IMG/VR virus record: IMGVR_UViG_3300032117_000191
Coordinates: 1-20,191 of that record
Length of the DNA: 20,191 bases
Strand: one strand, 5' to 3'
Origin: a virus
Below the pieces are notes generated by a model. It worked only from the letters and a program-made list of their open reading frames with translations, ran no database searches and had not been told where the DNA came from. How positions within the stretch are numbered: position 1 is the stretch's first letter; the number at the start of each line of letters is the position of its first letter. Made by a program: the position numbers and the translations under genes. Positions 19,109-20,191 of the stretch are shown here, in pieces.

Positions 19109-19537
19109 ATGGGCAATTCCCAAGCAATAGGGGTAGCTTATTCTGACCAAAACATCATTGGTGCGGACATAGTTTCTGCAAATAATGTGTTTGCAATTGG
19201 GCAGATAGGCTACGCAGCAGGGAATTATTCAACTGTTACACAAACAAACAACAAGAATACTGCGGTAACGATCAACACTCCTTCAGGGTCAATTGTTACG
19301 GCAAATTCACAACTCGCACCGGCAGCTCAAGGTGTTTTTGTTGTAAATTGTTCAGCAGTAAGCGCAAAAGACACCGTAGTTGCAAGTGTTGCAAGCGGTG
19401 GAACTCTTGGAGCGTACAACGTATTTGTCGCAGCAATAGCAAGTGGTCAGTTTACGATTGTGATCAAAAACTCAACCAACAACGCTTATTCTGAGGCAAT
19501 TCAGATCAATTATGCTATTTTGCATACCCAAGGATAA
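19109..19537 (+). CDS. Phage structural-type beta protein, copy 2 of a tandem pair
   Basis: A 142-residue paralogue of the preceding gene, 2 nt downstream. It shares G-V-A-.-.-D-.-N-.-I-G near the start, V-T-Q-.-.-.-K-.-T-.-V-T-I-N, the V-A-S-G-G-T-.-G-.-Y block, and the ending S-E-A-I-Q-I-N-Y-A-I. No strong ribosome site is visible, so it may be coupled to copy 1. Two different subunits of one capsid decoration or fibre-like complex are the simplest idea. Confidence 0.65.
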   Translation: MGNSQAIGVAYSDQNIIGADIVSANNVFAIGQIGYAAGNYSTVTQTNNKNTAVTINTPSGSIVTANSQLAPAAQGVFVVNCSAVSAKDTVVASVASGGTLGAYNVFVAAIASGQFTIVIKNSTNNAYSEAIQINYAILHTQG

Positions 19538-19539
19538 AA

Positions 19540-19680
19540 ATGCTTAAAAAATCAGCATCAAAGAAGGCTTTTAAAGAGAACGTGAAAACGGAAATCAAAG
19601 AAGGCCGTCCAGTTAAGCAAGCCGTTGCAATTGCCTATTCTGAAAAGCGTGAAGCTGAAAAGAAAAAAAAGAAAAAGTGA
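19540..19680 (+). CDS. Small basic phage protein
   Basis: A 46-residue protein, AAGGATAAAA before ATG. It follows a pattern very common in phages: A-F-K-E-N-V-K-T-E-I-K-E-G-R-P-V-K-Q-A-V-A-I-A-Y-S-E-K-R, with a Lys-only tail. The function of the family is not known; the charge suggests DNA or RNA binding. The stop overlaps a GTG start of the next ORF (GTGA). Confidence 0.75.
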   Translation: MLKKSASKKAFKENVKTEIKEGRPVKQAVAIAYSEKREAEKKKKKK

Positions 19681-19844
19681 GCAGGGCAAACGTCACTATT
19701 GACATAGATGACGAAACTCAAAAGGTAAACATCACTTTAATCGGTGATGGCTACGCTTTAGTCATTGCTCATGACTGGCTTATAGTTTTAAAGCAGTTTG
19801 GATTAGAAGTAACAATAGATCAACAACCTCAGACAATAAACTAA
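19677..19844 (+). CDS. Small hypothetical protein with GTG start
   Basis: A 55-residue protein. The start GTG at 19677 overlaps the previous stop. It has beta-strands (V-T-I-D-I-D-D-E-T, V-N-I-T-L-I) and a short helix (H-D-W-L-I-V-L-K-Q-F-G-L). It fills the space exactly up to the next ATG, 1 nt after its stop, which is the main support. I recognise no family. Confidence 0.55.
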   Translation: MSRANVTIDIDDETQKVNITLIGDGYALVIAHDWLIVLKQFGLEVTIDQQPQTIN

Positions 19845-19845
19845 A

Positions 19846-20191
19846 ATGCCCTCCTTGCAAGACTTATTAGATTCAGATAAGCCTTATTTTGGTAATCCAA
19901 ACATTGCCAAGCAGGGACAAAAAAGCACAAAATTAGCTCAATTGAGGGATGTAAACACTTTACCAGACCCTAAAACATACGCATTTATTAAAGGATTAAC
20001 TGGGACTGCTCCCGATGAAATGGGATTTAGCGTATTACATCCAGACGCTGCAAACATTAAAAATTCAGGTGAAGCGGGGTATGCTTTAAGTTTAATATCG
20101 CAATTAGCTCCTTTGATACCTAAATATGCAAGTATTGCAGGAAATGCAATTAATGATGCAATGGTTTATGGTGAAGGTAAATTAGCTAAAG
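19846..20191 (+). CDS. Probable virion-region protein, N-terminal part (runs off the window)
   Basis: The frame is open from ATG 19846 to the window end (115 codons). It starts M-P-S-L-Q-D-L-L-D-S-D-K-P-Y-F-G, then has T-L-P-D-P-K-T-Y-A-F-I-K-G-L-.-G-T-A-P-D-E-M-G-F-S-V-L-H-P-D, then a more hydrophobic stretch Y-A-L-S-L-I-S-Q-L-A-P-L-I-P. The P-D-P-.-T-Y and A-P-D-E-M-G-F-S-V-L patterns are familiar from large phage proteins of unknown function, possibly parts of polyvalent or virion-carried proteins. The end of the gene is needed to say more. Confidence 0.6.
   Translation, partial: MPSLQDLLDSDKPYFGNPNIAKQGQKSTKLAQLRDVNTLPDPKTYAFIKGLTGTAPDEMGFSVLHPDAANIKNSGEAGYALSLISQLAPLIPKYASIAGNAINDAMVYGEGKLAK

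Overview
The window is a stretch of a tailed double-stranded DNA phage genome (Caudoviricetes) infecting a Gram-negative bacterium. The envelope-spanning Rz/Rz1 spanin pair, the GH24 endolysin and the 3-TM holin point to a Gram-negative host. The three-gene ejection-protein block before short tail-fibre genes suggests podovirus-like morphology. The A+T-rich composition and the many small proteins of types common in aquatic phages suggest an aquatic proteobacterial host. That is inference; nothing in the sequence names the host. No integrase, CI-type repressor, terminase, portal or major capsid gene lies inside the window.

Layout. (1) 1-5123, + strand: the tail end of a GNAT acetyltransferase gene, then three large virion/DNA-ejection proteins. 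The third has an N-terminal peptidoglycan-hydrolase-like domain and a C-terminal glycine-zipper segment. (2) 5127-7682, +: six short tail-fibre/appendage proteins in a row, two of them duplicated copies of one domain. (3) 7686-9908, +: the lysis region, holding a small membrane protein, a coiled-coil/TM protein split by a probable -1 frameshift on a 9-A run, a holin, a nested Rz/Rz1 pair, a lysozyme-type endolysin and a small zinc-finger protein. Nearly all start codons from the holin on overlap the previous stop codon and lack good Shine-Dalgarno sites. (4) 9905-13072, - strand: an early operon with a RecB/PD-(D/E)XK exonuclease, an ERF single-strand annealing protein and an SSB, several hypothetical genes and two tiny single-TM genes (28 and 37 aa). 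(5) 13073-13219: a divergent control region with promoters and repeats next to a Cro-like repressor gene that appears to be transcribed leaderless. (6) 13220-18171, +: replication (DUF1376-type initiator), NinB, NinG and many small early genes, including a lipoprotein. (7) 18168-20191, +: a strong sigma70-type promoter followed by a new operon with two tandem paralogous structural-type proteins, a small basic protein and the start of a larger unidentified gene.

How it fits together: the divergent switch at 13.1-13.2 kb drives recombination genes leftward and replication/Nin genes rightward. The promoter at 18.17 kb opens the virion gene set, which on a circularly permuted map would continue through head and tail genes and re-enter at position 1 before ending in the lysis genes. 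The two + and - operons meet tail to tail at 9905-9908 with interlocking stop codons and no visible terminator. The most interesting candidate system is the lysis region: the holin start at 8511 has no nearby ribosome-binding site and overlaps only the stop codon of the -1 frameshift product, so holin translation could be gated by frameshifting.
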